Positions 18,587 through 26,313 of a stretch of 64,000 bases of DNA are shown here, one piece after another (the first letter of the stretch is position 1; the number at the start of each line of letters is the position of its first letter). Origin of the DNA: Nocardioides luti. Lineage in GTDB: Bacteria > Actinomycetota > Actinomycetes > Propionibacteriales > Nocardioidaceae. A program made the translations under genes and the position numbers. The notes under the pieces are model-generated. The model was not told where the DNA came from. It searched no databases and worked only from the letters and a program-made list of their open reading frames with translations. The stretch is taken from positions 744,001 to 808,000 of the forward strand of contig NZ_JACKXE010000001.1 of NCBI RefSeq assembly GCF_014212315.1. The letters run 5' to 3'.

Positions 18587-18606
18587 CTGCAGATGCGCCG
18601 ACTCGG
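18587..18606 (+). repeat. Type B 20-bp repeat, direct copy 2
   Basis: Identical 20-mer, 12 bp after copy 1 and ending 3 bp from the stop codon of the GNAT gene. It can compete with copy 1 for pairing with the inverted copy. Confidence 0.88.
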
Positions 18607-18609
18607 CGG

Positions 18610-19089
18610 TCAGGCCGTGTCGACGGCGTACTCCAGCTCCTCGGGGTGCGGCACCCACTCGGCGCGACGCACAACGCCGGTCTCGCGCCAGCCGAGGTGC
18701 TCGTAGAGGCCGCGGGCGCGGTGGTTCTCGCGCAGGCACCAGAGCACGACCCGGGGCTCCCCCGCCGCCCGCGCGGACGCCACCGCCCGGTCGACCGCCT
18801 GGCGGCCCAGGCCGCGTCCCCACGCGTCCGGGTGGAGGGCGAGGTGCCGCAGCGTCGTGACGTCGTACGCCGTCACGGCGGCGAGCCCGCCCGAGGGGTC
18901 GTCCACCACGTCCACGCGCACCCCGGGCTCGGCGAGCGTGCGTCGCCAGCGGTCGAGGACGGCGTCGTCGGGGTAGGGGAAGCGGTCCGGCGGGAACACG
19001 TGCCCCAGCGAGGCGAGGTTGGCGGCCCGCTCGAGGTCGCGCAGCGCGGCCGCGTCGCCGGCCGTCGCCGGACGCCAGGCGGCGCTCAC
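18610..19089 (-). CDS. GNAT-family N-acetyltransferase
   Basis: A 159-residue acetyltransferase with the GNAT core: the acetyl-CoA loop LALHPDAWGRGLGRQAVDRA, the VVLWCLRENHRARGLYEHLGW stretch and the terminal beta strand. The start is GTG 19089 (VSAAWRPATAGD), which overlaps the stop of the preceding lipocalin-like gene as GTGA. The acceptor is unknown. It is followed by the type B palindromes. Confidence 0.88.
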   Translation of the reverse strand: MSAAWRPATAGDAAALRDLERAANLASLGHVFPPDRFPYPDDAVLDRWRRTLAEPGVRVDVVDDPSGGLAAVTAYDVTTLRHLALHPDAWGRGLGRQAVDRAVASARAAGEPRVVLWCLRENHRARGLYEHLGWRETGVVRRAEWVPHPEELEYAVDTA

Positions 19090-19577
19090 CGGGCCGGGTC
19101 GAAGAGCCGGGGCACGAAGCCCGCGAGCCCCGGGTCGGCCCCGAGGGCGGCGATCGCCGCCGCCCGCGCCTCGTCCCCGATCCGCTCGGCGCGGCAGTAG
19201 ACGTCGACGCCGGCCGGGGTGAAGAGCGTCTTCTCGAAGGCGGTCACCGCCCAGCGGCCCCACGCCTCGGGCGGGTCCTCGTCGAAGGCCAGCACCCGCC
19301 AGGTGCTGGAGGTCAGCCGGGTGAGCGGGGTCAGCCCGCGCCAGTGCCAGGTGCCGTCGGGCGCCGGGGTGTCGGCGCCGAGCACCAGCCGGTCGGCACC
19401 GCGGCTGCGGTAGTGCACGGCGTCCAGCACCCGCCCGTCCGGCAGCGGCGCGTAGGTCACGCCGGGCGCGCTGCGCCGGCGCCAGAACGGCAGGCTGGTC
19501 GCGACGACGAACCACGTGCCGCTGACCGGGCCGTTCAGCGAACCGCCCGCCGGACCAGAGGCGGGGTCACTCGTCAT
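19086..19577 (-). CDS. Lipocalin-like small protein
   Basis: A 163-residue protein whose sequence pattern recalls lipocalins: GTWFVVATSLPFWRR near the N-terminus (G-x-W signature), then alternating strands such as VTYAPLPDGRVLDAVHYRSRG and WAVTAFEKTLFTPAGVDVYCR. This is a fold-level suggestion, not a certain identification. The first residues overlap the end of the response-regulator gene (stop at 19567) by 11 bp. No signal peptide is present, so it is probably cytoplasmic. A ligand is not known. Confidence 0.65.
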   Translation of the reverse strand: MTSDPASGPAGGSLNGPVSGTWFVVATSLPFWRRRSAPGVTYAPLPDGRVLDAVHYRSRGADRLVLGADTPAPDGTWHWRGLTPLTRLTSSTWRVLAFDEDPPEAWGRWAVTAFEKTLFTPAGVDVYCRAERIGDEARAAAIAALGADPGLAGFVPRLFDPAR

Positions 19578-20256
19578 CGTCGTCGTCCAGCCCCTGCTCG
19601 ATCGCGTAGCGGGTCAGCTCGACCCGGTTGTGCATCTGCAGCTTGCGCAGGGTGTTCTGGACGTGGTTCTGCACCGTGCGGTGCGAGAGCACCAGCCGCT
19701 CGGCGATCTGCTTGTAGGACATCCCCTTCGCGACCATCTTGAGCACCTCGGTCTCGCGCTCGGTCAGCTCGGGGTGGAAGGTGTCGGGCTCGGTGGTCGG
19801 GTCCGCGAGCCGGCGGAACTCCCCCAGCACCAGCCCGGCGAGGCCGGGCGTGAAGACGGTGTCACCGCCGGCCACGCGTCGTACGGCGGAGAGCAGCTCG
19901 TCCCGGGAGGCCGACTTCACCAGGTAGCCGGTGGCGCCCGCCTTCACCGCGTCGAGCACGTCGCCCTGCTCGCCGGAGGCCGAGAGGATCAGCACCCGCG
20001 CGGACGGGTCCTGACGGACCACCTCGGCGGTCACCTCGACGCCGTTCGGGGCGGGGATCTGCAGGTCGAGCACGACCACCTGCGGCCGCGCGGCCGGGAA
20101 GCGGGCCAGCGCCTCGCCCCCGCTGGACGCCACGGCGACGACCTCGAAGCCGGCGTCCTCCAGGTCGCGCTCGACGGCGTCGCGCCACATCGGGTGGTCG
20201 TCGACGACCATGACGCGGATCGGCGGGCTGGTCGGCGGCTGCGCGGTGTCGGCCAT
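19567..20256 (-). CDS. LuxR/NarL-type response regulator
   Basis: A 229-residue regulator. The receiver domain (residues 13-130) keeps the acidic pair VVDDHP, phospho-acceptor Asp64 in VVLDLQIP and the conserved Lys in YLVKSAS. The LuxR HTH (about 165-222) includes LTERETEVLKMVAKGMSYKQIAERLVLSHRTVQNH, and the tail is acidic (DDDDDE). The sensor kinase encoded upstream in the same direction (20796-21941) is the likely partner; this pair resembles the actinobacterial MacS-type kinase and its regulator. TAGTCT lies 6 nt before the ATG, and its first three bases are the stop codon of the flavin reductase gene. Confidence 0.92.
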   Translation of the reverse strand: MADTAQPPTSPPIRVMVVDDHPMWRDAVERDLEDAGFEVVAVASSGGEALARFPAARPQVVVLDLQIPAPNGVEVTAEVVRQDPSARVLILSASGEQGDVLDAVKAGATGYLVKSASRDELLSAVRRVAGGDTVFTPGLAGLVLGEFRRLADPTTEPDTFHPELTERETEVLKMVAKGMSYKQIAERLVLSHRTVQNHVQNTLRKLQMHNRVELTRYAIEQGLDDDDDE

Positions 20257-20262
20257 GCCGGG

Positions 20263-20268
20263 AGACTA
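20263..20268 (-). promoter_or_regulatory. -10 element overlapping a stop codon
   Basis: TAGTCT on the minus strand. The TAG is also the stop codon of the flavin-reductase gene, and 6 nt separate the hexamer from the regulator ATG. A leaderless promoter for the response regulator is predicted. Confidence 0.45.
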
Positions 20269-20799
20269 GACGAGCGGTCCGGCCGGTGGGCGCACGTAGC
20301 GGCCTCGTCGGTGCACCAGCGGATCGACGTCCTCGCCCAGCACGACCTCCTCGACCACGCAGGTCACCAGGCGCGACCACCCGACCTCGGTGGCCGACTC
20401 CAGCACCACACCGGCGTGGGCGGGCGCGTCGAGGAGCCGAGGTCCCCAGGCGGTGGGCTCGAACGCCGCCTGCCGGAACGGGCCGCCCGGCGCGGGGGCG
20501 GTGCCGGCGAAGGCCTCGGCGAGGTCGCGGTGCTCCCACGCCAGCAGGTGGACGACGGCCCGCCCCGTGTCCGCCAGCGCGTCGGCCAGGTCGGAGTCGG
20601 GGTCGACGAGCGCGAGCACCCGGGCCGGCTCGCCGTGGGCGACCATGACCGAGGAGACGGTCAGCCCGGCCCACCCGTCCCCGGCGGTCGGGCCGGTACC
20701 GGAGGTCCACAGCGTGACGGCACCGCCGAGGCGGCCCCGGAAGCGCCGCAGCGGGTCCGGCTCGGCGTCCGCGAACGGGTGCGTCGTGTGGATCGTCAT
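20266..20799 (-). CDS. Flavin reductase-like (FMN-binding) domain protein
   Basis: A 177-residue protein of the flavin reductase-like family (FMN-binding split barrel). The pattern GAVTLWTSG, GWAGLTVSSVMVAHGEPARVLALVD and FAVHLL-like AVVHLLAWEHRDLAEAFAG is typical. The family reduces FMN/FAD with NAD(P)H or binds flavin. The ATG overlaps the stop of the sensor kinase gene (ATGA). Its location between the kinase and regulator genes hints at redox sensing, which is inference. Confidence 0.85.
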   Translation of the reverse strand: MTIHTTHPFADAEPDPLRRFRGRLGGAVTLWTSGTGPTAGDGWAGLTVSSVMVAHGEPARVLALVDPDSDLADALADTGRAVVHLLAWEHRDLAEAFAGTAPAPGGPFRQAAFEPTAWGPRLLDAPAHAGVVLESATEVGWSRLVTCVVEEVVLGEDVDPLVHRRGRYVRPPAGPLV

Positions 20800-21941
20800 C
20801 GGGGCACCACGATCTCCCACTCGGTGCCGTAGGAGCCGGTGTGCAGGGTGGCCGTCCCGCCCAGCTCGAGGGCCCTCCCCCGGATCGACTCGCTGACCCC
20901 GAGCCGGCCCTCGCGGGCGGCCTCGTCGAGGCGCCCGGCGGGGATGCCCGGGCCCTCGTCGCGCACCGAGAGCTCGACCCGGTCGCCGAACGCCTCGAGG
21001 AGCACCCAGGCGGGGGCGTCCGCGCCGACGTGGGTGGCGACGTTGTCCAGGCAGGCGCCCACGACGGCGACGAGCTCGTCGACCGTGGCCCCGCGCAGCA
21101 GCACCGGCTCGGCCGGCGCCGCCACGGTCACCGGACGGACCGCCTCGAGGCGGCTCAGCGCGTCCGTCAGGTCGCGCTCGGCCCGGTCGTCGGCGAGGGC
21201 CGGGGCGACGACGGCGTCCTGGCGGCGGATCAGGGTGCGCAGGGCGGCCTCCTGCTCGCCGGCCAGCCGCCCCAGCTCGGCCACGTCGCCGCCGAGCTCG
21301 GCGCCCCGGCGCTGCACCAGGGCCAGCACCTGCAGCACCCCGTCGTGGACGGCCCGGGCCAGCCGGGCCCGCTCGGCCGCGGCCGCGGCGGCCCGCTCGG
21401 CGACGTCCCGCTCGTCGGCCATCCGGGTCAGCGACGCGCACATGAAGCCGACGAGGGGGCCGCCGACGAGGATCAGGAAGAGGTTGCCGTAGTTCGCCTG
21501 GGTGAGGGTGTCCCGCACCGCCAGGTCGGCGAGCGCCAGCACGACGCCCGCGACCAGGCCCCCCACCCAGCGCCAGTGCACCGCCCACGCGAGCAGCGCG
21601 CCCATCACCCAGAAGCCGGGCACGGTCGCCTGCATGGCGGCGCCCTTGATCGCCGGGGAGAGCAGCAGCAGGGAGACGGCCATCGCGAGGTCGACGACGA
21701 GCAGGGCAGGCGTACGTCGCACCGGCTGGTGGTAGCCCCAGATCGCGACGGCGGTCCAGCCGACCATCACCAGGGTCGCCGCGACGCCGGCGCCGGGGTG
21801 CGCGAAGTTGCCGGCGCGGTAGAGGTTGAGCGCGACGGCGTTGAGCAGCACGATCACGCGCAGCACGGCGAGCGCGCGGAAGAGGCGGTCCTCGACGGCC
21901 AGGGCCGCGGGTCCGGTGCCCGGCGGTGCGGACGAGGTCAG
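20796..21941 (-). CDS. Sensor histidine kinase (MacS-like, HisKA_3/HATPase)
   Basis: About 381 residues. The N-terminal part has five or six hydrophobic helices (residues about 25-165), then a short linker, the phospho-acceptor block ARLARAVHDGVLQVLALVQ, and an HATPase domain with LDNVATHVG, DEGPGIP and GTATLHTG. No ATG/GTG exists near the expected N-terminus. CTG at 21941 would overlap the PlsC stop as CTGA and is taken here; GTG 21866 is the nearest conventional alternative. It probably phosphorylates the regulator encoded at 19567-20256. The membrane-helix array without a large extracytoplasmic loop suggests sensing within the membrane. Confidence 0.85.
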   Translation of the reverse strand: MTSSAPPGTGPAALAVEDRLFRALAVLRVIVLLNAVALNLYRAGNFAHPGAGVAATLVMVGWTAVAIWGYHQPVRRTPALLVVDLAMAVSLLLLSPAIKGAAMQATVPGFWVMGALLAWAVHWRWVGGLVAGVVLALADLAVRDTLTQANYGNLFLILVGGPLVGFMCASLTRMADERDVAERAAAAAAERARLARAVHDGVLQVLALVQRRGAELGGDVAELGRLAGEQEAALRTLIRRQDAVVAPALADDRAERDLTDALSRLEAVRPVTVAAPAEPVLLRGATVDELVAVVGACLDNVATHVGADAPAWVLLEAFGDRVELSVRDEGPGIPAGRLDEAAREGRLGVSESIRGRALELGGTATLHTGSYGTEWEIVVPR

Positions 21942-22702
21942 GACGCCTTCTTCTGCTCGTCCTCGGCCTCGGCGTCGGCCTTCGCCTTGGCCTGGGCGGT
22001 CGCCTCGGCGGCCTCCTTGTCGAGGCGCTTCGACTCCTCCTTGGCCCGGGTGGCGTAGAGGTCGACGTACTCCTGGCCGGAGAGCCGCATGATCTCGTAC
22101 ATGATCTCGTCGGTGATCGAGCGCAGGATGTAGCGGTCGTTCTCCATGCCCTCGTAGCGCGAGAAGTCCAGCGGCCGGCCGAAGCGGACGACGGGGCGGG
22201 TGAACGTGCCGAACTTCTTGCCCGGGGGCGCCACCACGTCGGTGCCGACGACCGCGACGGGGATCACGGGGACCCGGGTCTCGAGCGCGAGCCGGGCCAC
22301 GCCGGTCTTGCCGCGGTAGAGCTTGCCGTCGTGCGAGCGGGTGCCCTCGGGGTAGATCCCGAAGAGGTCGCCCTGCTCGAGGATCCGCTTGGCCGCCGAC
22401 AGCGCGCCCTCGGCCGCCGAGGCGCCCGACCGGTCGATCGGCACCTGGCCGGAGCCGGCGAAGAACTTCTTCTGGAACCAGCCCTTGATGCCCGGGCTGT
22501 TGAAGTACTCCGCCTTGGCGACGAAGGTGACCCGGCGGGTCAGGGTCAGCGGCATGAAGAGCCAGTCGGCGTACGACAGGTGGTTGCTGGCCAGGATGGC
22601 CGCGCCGTCGTCCGGCACGTGCTCGGCACCCTCGACGTGGGGGCGGAAGACGATGCGGAGGAGAGGACCGATCGCGACCCACTTCAGGAACCAGTAGAAC
22701 AC
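21938..22702 (-). CDS. plsC: 1-acyl-sn-glycerol-3-phosphate acyltransferase
   Basis: A 254-residue PlsC-type acyltransferase that converts lysophosphatidic to phosphatidic acid at the membrane. Motif I is SNHLSYADWLF (HxxxxD, with His-Leu-Ser-Tyr-Ala-Asp), motif II is the KAEYFNSP region, motif III is IYPEGTRSHDG, and motif IV is VPVIPVAVVGTD. The C-terminus (after residue 225) is a Lys/Glu/Ala-rich charged tail (AEATAQAKAKADAEAEDEQ). It is first in a coupled run with the sensor kinase and flavin reductase genes. Confidence 0.94.
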   Translation of the reverse strand: MFYWFLKWVAIGPLLRIVFRPHVEGAEHVPDDGAAILASNHLSYADWLFMPLTLTRRVTFVAKAEYFNSPGIKGWFQKKFFAGSGQVPIDRSGASAAEGALSAAKRILEQGDLFGIYPEGTRSHDGKLYRGKTGVARLALETRVPVIPVAVVGTDVVAPPGKKFGTFTRPVVRFGRPLDFSRYEGMENDRYILRSITDEIMYEIMRLSGQEYVDLYATRAKEESKRLDKEAAEATAQAKAKADAEAEDEQKKAS

Positions 22703-22797
22703 CCTGCGACCTCCCCAAGATCCTCGTCGACCACGCGGTCATCCGCTCGGACGAACACTAGACCCTGCGGGTCCGGGACAGCACGCCCGCGCTGGTG

Positions 22798-22803
22798 CAG
22801 AAT
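22798..22803 (+). promoter_or_regulatory. -10 element for leaderless esterase gene
   Basis: CAGAAT, 7 nt before the ATG at 22811. No Shine-Dalgarno is visible. Confidence 0.4.
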
Positions 22804-22810
22804 GCGGCGC

Positions 22811-23581
22811 ATGACCGTCCACCCGCTCGCCGCCCCCCTCTCCGTCGCCGCTCGTCCGGAGCTCACCGGGGGCCGGAGCGTCGGCGTCCTCCTCAGCCAC
22901 GGCTTCACCGGCTCGCCGTTCTCGATGAAGCCCTGGGGCGAGCACCTCGCCGCGCTCGGGTACGCCGTCGAGGTGCCCCGGCTCCCCGGGCACGGCACCA
23001 CGTGGCAGGAGATGAACACCACCCGGTGGGAGGACTGGTACGCCGAGGTCAGCCGTGCCTTCGACAAGCTGAGCACCGAGAACGACGCGGTCGTGCTCGC
23101 CGGGCTGTCGATGGGCGGGGCCCTGGTGCTGCGCCTCGCCGCCGACCACCCCGACCGCGTGTCGGGCGTCGTGGTCGTCAACCCGGCCGTGGCCACCAAG
23201 CGGCTCGACGTGAAGCTGCTGCCGGTGCTCAAGCACCTGGTGCCGTCCTTCCCCGGGATCGTCAACGACATCAAGAAGCCCGGCACGGACGAGCACGGCT
23301 ACCCCAAGACGCCCCTGAAGGCGGCCCACTCGATGTTCAGCGCCTGGCCGGCCCTCGTCGCCGACCTGCCCAAGGTCACCGCGCCGCTGCTCTACTTCCG
23401 CTCCACCGTGGACCACGTCGTCGACGAGCTCTCCCAGCCGCTCATCACGAGCAAGGTCTCCTCGCGCGAGATCACCGAGCGACGCCTCGAGGACAGCTAC
23501 CACGTGGCCACGATCGACAACGACGCCCAGCAGATCTTCGACGAGTCCGCGGCGTTCGTCGCCCGCGTGACCTCGGCCTGA
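22811..23581 (+). CDS. Carboxylesterase / alpha-beta hydrolase
   Basis: A 256-residue cytoplasmic hydrolase of the carboxylesterase/monoacylglycerol lipase type (Est30-like). Catalytic triad by motif: Ser100 in GLSMGG, Asp201 in STVDHVV and His231 in SYHVATID. The oxyanion motif is SHGFTGSPFSM, and RLPGHGTTWQEM matches this group. ATG 22811 is chosen because a -10-like CAGAAT lies 7 nt upstream; ATG 22802 would overlap the -10. Short- to medium-chain esters or monoacylglycerols are the likely substrates. It is divergent from plsC, so a role in lipid turnover is possible. Confidence 0.9.
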   Translation: MTVHPLAAPLSVAARPELTGGRSVGVLLSHGFTGSPFSMKPWGEHLAALGYAVEVPRLPGHGTTWQEMNTTRWEDWYAEVSRAFDKLSTENDAVVLAGLSMGGALVLRLAADHPDRVSGVVVVNPAVATKRLDVKLLPVLKHLVPSFPGIVNDIKKPGTDEHGYPKTPLKAAHSMFSAWPALVADLPKVTAPLLYFRSTVDHVVDELSQPLITSKVSSREITERRLEDSYHVATIDNDAQQIFDESAAFVARVTSA

Positions 23582-23630
23582 ACCCGGGCCCGCGTCCCAC
23601 CGGCAGCCCGCACGACTTCGTCCGGCGGTC

Positions 23631-23636
23631 TACCCT
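23631..23636 (+). promoter_or_regulatory. -10 element for small membrane protein gene
   Basis: TACCCT, 6 nt before the GTG at 23643. Confidence 0.4.
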
Positions 23637-23642
23637 CGTCCC

Positions 23643-24050
23643 GTGCAACGCGACAGCGATGACGACGCCTGGCGCGCGATCGTCGACAACTACGGCGCCC
23701 GGGCCGACCTCGAGCCCGAGCCGGGCGACCTCCCGCAGCAGCGTCACGAGCTGCCGGACCTGCCCGACGAGCCCGACGAGACGCCCGCCGAGGCGGCCGC
23801 CCGGGACGAGGACCGCTTCGTGCCGCCCGCACCCCCGCCGGTCCCCCGGGCCACGCCGGACCGCTTCGCCGCCTGGCTCGGGCTGTTCGGGGCGCCCGCG
23901 GTCCTGCTGGCCGCGCTCGTGCTCAACCTGCCGCTGCCCGGCTGGGCGGGCTACCTGCTCGTCGCCGCCTTCGTGGGCGGCTTCGGCTACCTCGTCGTGC
24001 AGATGCCGCGCGGCCCCCGCGACCCGGGCGACGACGGCGCCCGGCTCTGA
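23643..24050 (+). CDS. Small two-helix membrane protein
   Basis: A 135-residue protein starting at GTG (leaderless-type spacing from TACCCT). Residues 1-70 are acidic and Pro-rich, followed by two hydrophobic helices (about 74-95 and 101-119) and a short charged tail. This two-helix layout with an acidic cytoplasmic N-terminus is common in actinobacteria, but no function is recognised. Confidence 0.75.
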   Translation: MQRDSDDDAWRAIVDNYGARADLEPEPGDLPQQRHELPDLPDEPDETPAEAAARDEDRFVPPAPPPVPRATPDRFAAWLGLFGAPAVLLAALVLNLPLPGWAGYLLVAAFVGGFGYLVVQMPRGPRDPGDDGARL

Positions 24051-24085
24051 CCCCCCGCGCGTCGGCACCGGCGCGCCACCTTGGC

Positions 24086-24091
24086 TAGGGT
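24086..24091 (+). promoter_or_regulatory. -10 element for the TIGR00300 gene
   Basis: TAGGGT, 7 nt before the ATG at 24099. It fits leaderless initiation and supports that start over an in-frame TTG at 24081. Confidence 0.5.
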
Positions 24092-24098
24092 CGCGCCC

Positions 24099-25343
24099 AT
24101 GAGCGTGAGCGAGACCGTCGAGATCACCGGCCACCTGATGGACCACGGGGTGCTGTCCCGCGTCCTGGACGACATCCGCGAGTACAACGGCGACTACACC
24201 ATCGACCGGTTCGACGTGGGTCGCGAGACCGACGACATGTCGCACGCGGTCATCACGGTGATCACCGACGACGACGAGGGCCTGCAGCGGCTGCTGATGC
24301 GCCTGCAGACCCGCGCGGTCAACATGGTCGACCCCGGCGAGGCCGAGGTCTCGCTGACCCTGGCCGACGGTGTCTTCCCGGACGGCTTCTACTCGACCAC
24401 CAACCTCGAGACGCGGGTGCGCGTCGACGGTCGGTGGCTGCAGGTCGGCAACCCGGAGATGGACTGCGGCCTGATCCTCGAGCGCAACGAGGACGGCGAG
24501 CCGGTCCGCGTCTACACGCTCCCGATGTCCGACGTCCGCTCCGGCATGCTCGTCGTCTGCGGCGCCTCCGGCATCAAGGTCAGCATCCCGAAGGTCGACA
24601 AGGGCGGCGAGGCGTTCGGCTTCATGGAGTCCGACGTCTCCTCCGAGAAGCCCCAGGCGGTGCTGGTGCGCCAGGTCGCCGACGGCATGCGGGAGGCCAA
24701 GGCCGCCGGCAAGAAGGTGCTCTGGGTGGGCGGACCCGGCGTCGTCCACACCGGTGCGGCGCCCGCCATGGTCGCGATGGTCGACGCGGGGTACGTCGAC
24801 GTGCTGTTCGCCGGCAACGCGCTCGCCACGCACGACATCGAGTCGTCGCTCTACGGCACCAGCCTGGGCGTCGACCTGGCCCAGGGCCGCGGCGTCGAGC
24901 ACGGGCACGAGCACCACATCCGGGCGCTCAACACGATCCGCAAGCAGGGCTCCATCAAGGCGGCCGTCGAGAACGGCGTGCTGACCGGCGGCATCATGCA
25001 CGCGCTGGTCCGCCACGAGAAGAAGTTCGTCCTCGTCGGCTCGGTGCGCGACGACGGCCCGCTGCCGGACGTCTACACCGACGTGCTCGACGGCCAGCGG
25101 GCGATGCGGGCGGAGCTGACCGACGTCGGCTTCTGCCTGATGGTGGCGACGATGCTGCACTCGGTCGCGACCGGCAACATCCTGCCGGCGTCGATCCCGC
25201 TCGTCTGCGTCGACATCAACCCCGCCACCGTCACCAAGCTGGCCGACCGGGGCTCCTCGCAGGCCCGCGGCATCGTCACCGACGTGGGGCTCTTCCTCGA
25301 GCAGCTCGCGCAGGAGCTGGTCGAGGACTACCGCAGGGCCTGA
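24099..25343 (+). CDS. TIGR00300-family protein (LOR/SDH-like, ornithine cyclodeaminase-type)
   Basis: A 414-residue protein of the TIGR00300 family, homologous to the C-terminal domain of cyanobacterial ArgZ/AgrE and to archaeal ornithine cyclodeaminase. Features: an N-terminal ligand-binding half (ITGHLMDHGVLSRVLDDI) and a nucleotide-binding half with WVGGPGVVHTGAAPAMVAMV. The FAGNALATHDIESSLYGTSLG and GHEHHIRALNTIR blocks follow. Some members use a nickel-pincer cofactor, so the likely reaction is ornithine to proline plus ammonia; activity here is inferred. It converges with the ROK gene, and the two coding regions overlap by 16 bp. Confidence 0.85.
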   Translation: MSVSETVEITGHLMDHGVLSRVLDDIREYNGDYTIDRFDVGRETDDMSHAVITVITDDDEGLQRLLMRLQTRAVNMVDPGEAEVSLTLADGVFPDGFYSTTNLETRVRVDGRWLQVGNPEMDCGLILERNEDGEPVRVYTLPMSDVRSGMLVVCGASGIKVSIPKVDKGGEAFGFMESDVSSEKPQAVLVRQVADGMREAKAAGKKVLWVGGPGVVHTGAAPAMVAMVDAGYVDVLFAGNALATHDIESSLYGTSLGVDLAQGRGVEHGHEHHIRALNTIRKQGSIKAAVENGVLTGGIMHALVRHEKKFVLVGSVRDDGPLPDVYTDVLDGQRAMRAELTDVGFCLMVATMLHSVATGNILPASIPLVCVDINPATVTKLADRGSSQARGIVTDVGLFLEQLAQELVEDYRRA

Positions 25344-26308
25344 CCCGAGGGCCCGGCCCCGGACGCCGCCTCGGCGCGGGCCAGGTCGGCCGCGCCGACG
25401 ACGCCGGCCTCCGGGCCCAGGGTCGCGAGCAGCAGCGGCGGCACCTCGCGGTCGGCCGCGCCGACCAGCGAGCGCAGCAGCGCGTGGCGGGCCGGCTCCA
25501 GCAGCCGGTCCCCCGCGGCGGAGACCCCGCCGCCGACGACCACGCAGTCGGGGTCGAGCGCGGCGACGAGGTTCGCGACCCCGACGCCCAGCCAGTCGCC
25601 GACCGAGGCGAACGCCTGCCGGGCGACGAGGTCGCCGTCCTCCGCGGCCGCGGTCACCATCGGCCCGGTGATCTGCTCGGGGTTGCCGCCGCACGCCTCC
25701 TCGAGAACGGTCGGCTCACGGCCGATCCGGTCCCGGGCGTAGCGGACCAGGGCGTTGCCGCTGGAGTACTGCTCCCAGCAGCCGCGGCCGCCGCACTGGC
25801 AGGGCTGGCCCTCGGGGACGACCTGCATGTGGCCGAACTCCCCCGCCATCCCGTTGCGGCCGCGGTGCACGCGGCCCCCGAGGAGCAGCGCGCCGCCGAT
25901 CCCGGTGCCGAGCGTCAGCACGACGGCGTCGTCGATCCCTCGGGCCGCCCCGTGCGCGTGCTCGGCCCGGGCCGCGCAGTTGGCGTCGTTGTCGAGCGCG
26001 ACCAGGGTGCGCCAGCGAGTGCTCAGCCGGGCCCTGACGTCCTCGCCCCGCCACGGCAGGTGCGGGGCGAACATCACCCGCTCGCCGGCCCGGTCCACGA
26101 AGCCGGCCGCCGCGATCCCGACCCCGTCCACCGGGCGGCCGTCCGCGACCTCGGCGACCGCCGCGGTCAGGGCGTCCTCGACCAGCGCCGCATCGACACG
26201 CCGGCCGGGCGTCGTACGACGGGCGGTGCGACGCAGCTCGCCGCCGCTCGAGACCTCGGCCGCGAGCACCTTGGTGCCGCCCACGTCGACCCCGATGAAC
26301 AGCGCCAC
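25328..26308 (-). CDS. ROK-family sugar kinase (glucokinase-type), copy 2
   Basis: A 326-residue ROK kinase with the ATP loop DVGGTK, the sugar-binding ALDNDANCAA (catalytic Asp) and GTGIGGALL. The ROK zinc motif is CQCGGRGCWEQ, with GEFGH before it. It lies 5 bp downstream of another ROK gene to which it is clearly paralogous. Glucose or a related hexose is the expected substrate. The Ala/Gly-rich C-terminus (EAASGAGPSG) extends past the usual end, and its gene end overlaps the convergent TIGR00300 gene. Confidence 0.92.
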   Translation of the reverse strand: MALFIGVDVGGTKVLAAEVSSGGELRRTARRTTPGRRVDAALVEDALTAAVAEVADGRPVDGVGIAAAGFVDRAGERVMFAPHLPWRGEDVRARLSTRWRTLVALDNDANCAARAEHAHGAARGIDDAVVLTLGTGIGGALLLGGRVHRGRNGMAGEFGHMQVVPEGQPCQCGGRGCWEQYSSGNALVRYARDRIGREPTVLEEACGGNPEQITGPMVTAAAEDGDLVARQAFASVGDWLGVGVANLVAALDPDCVVVGGGVSAAGDRLLEPARHALLRSLVGAADREVPPLLLATLGPEAGVVGAADLARAEAASGAGPSGQALR

Positions 26309-26313
26309 GGGTC

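Noticed and set aside
18518..18606. A short CRISPR-like array
   Set aside because: Only three repeats, spacers of 17 and 12 nt, one repeat inverted, and no cas gene.
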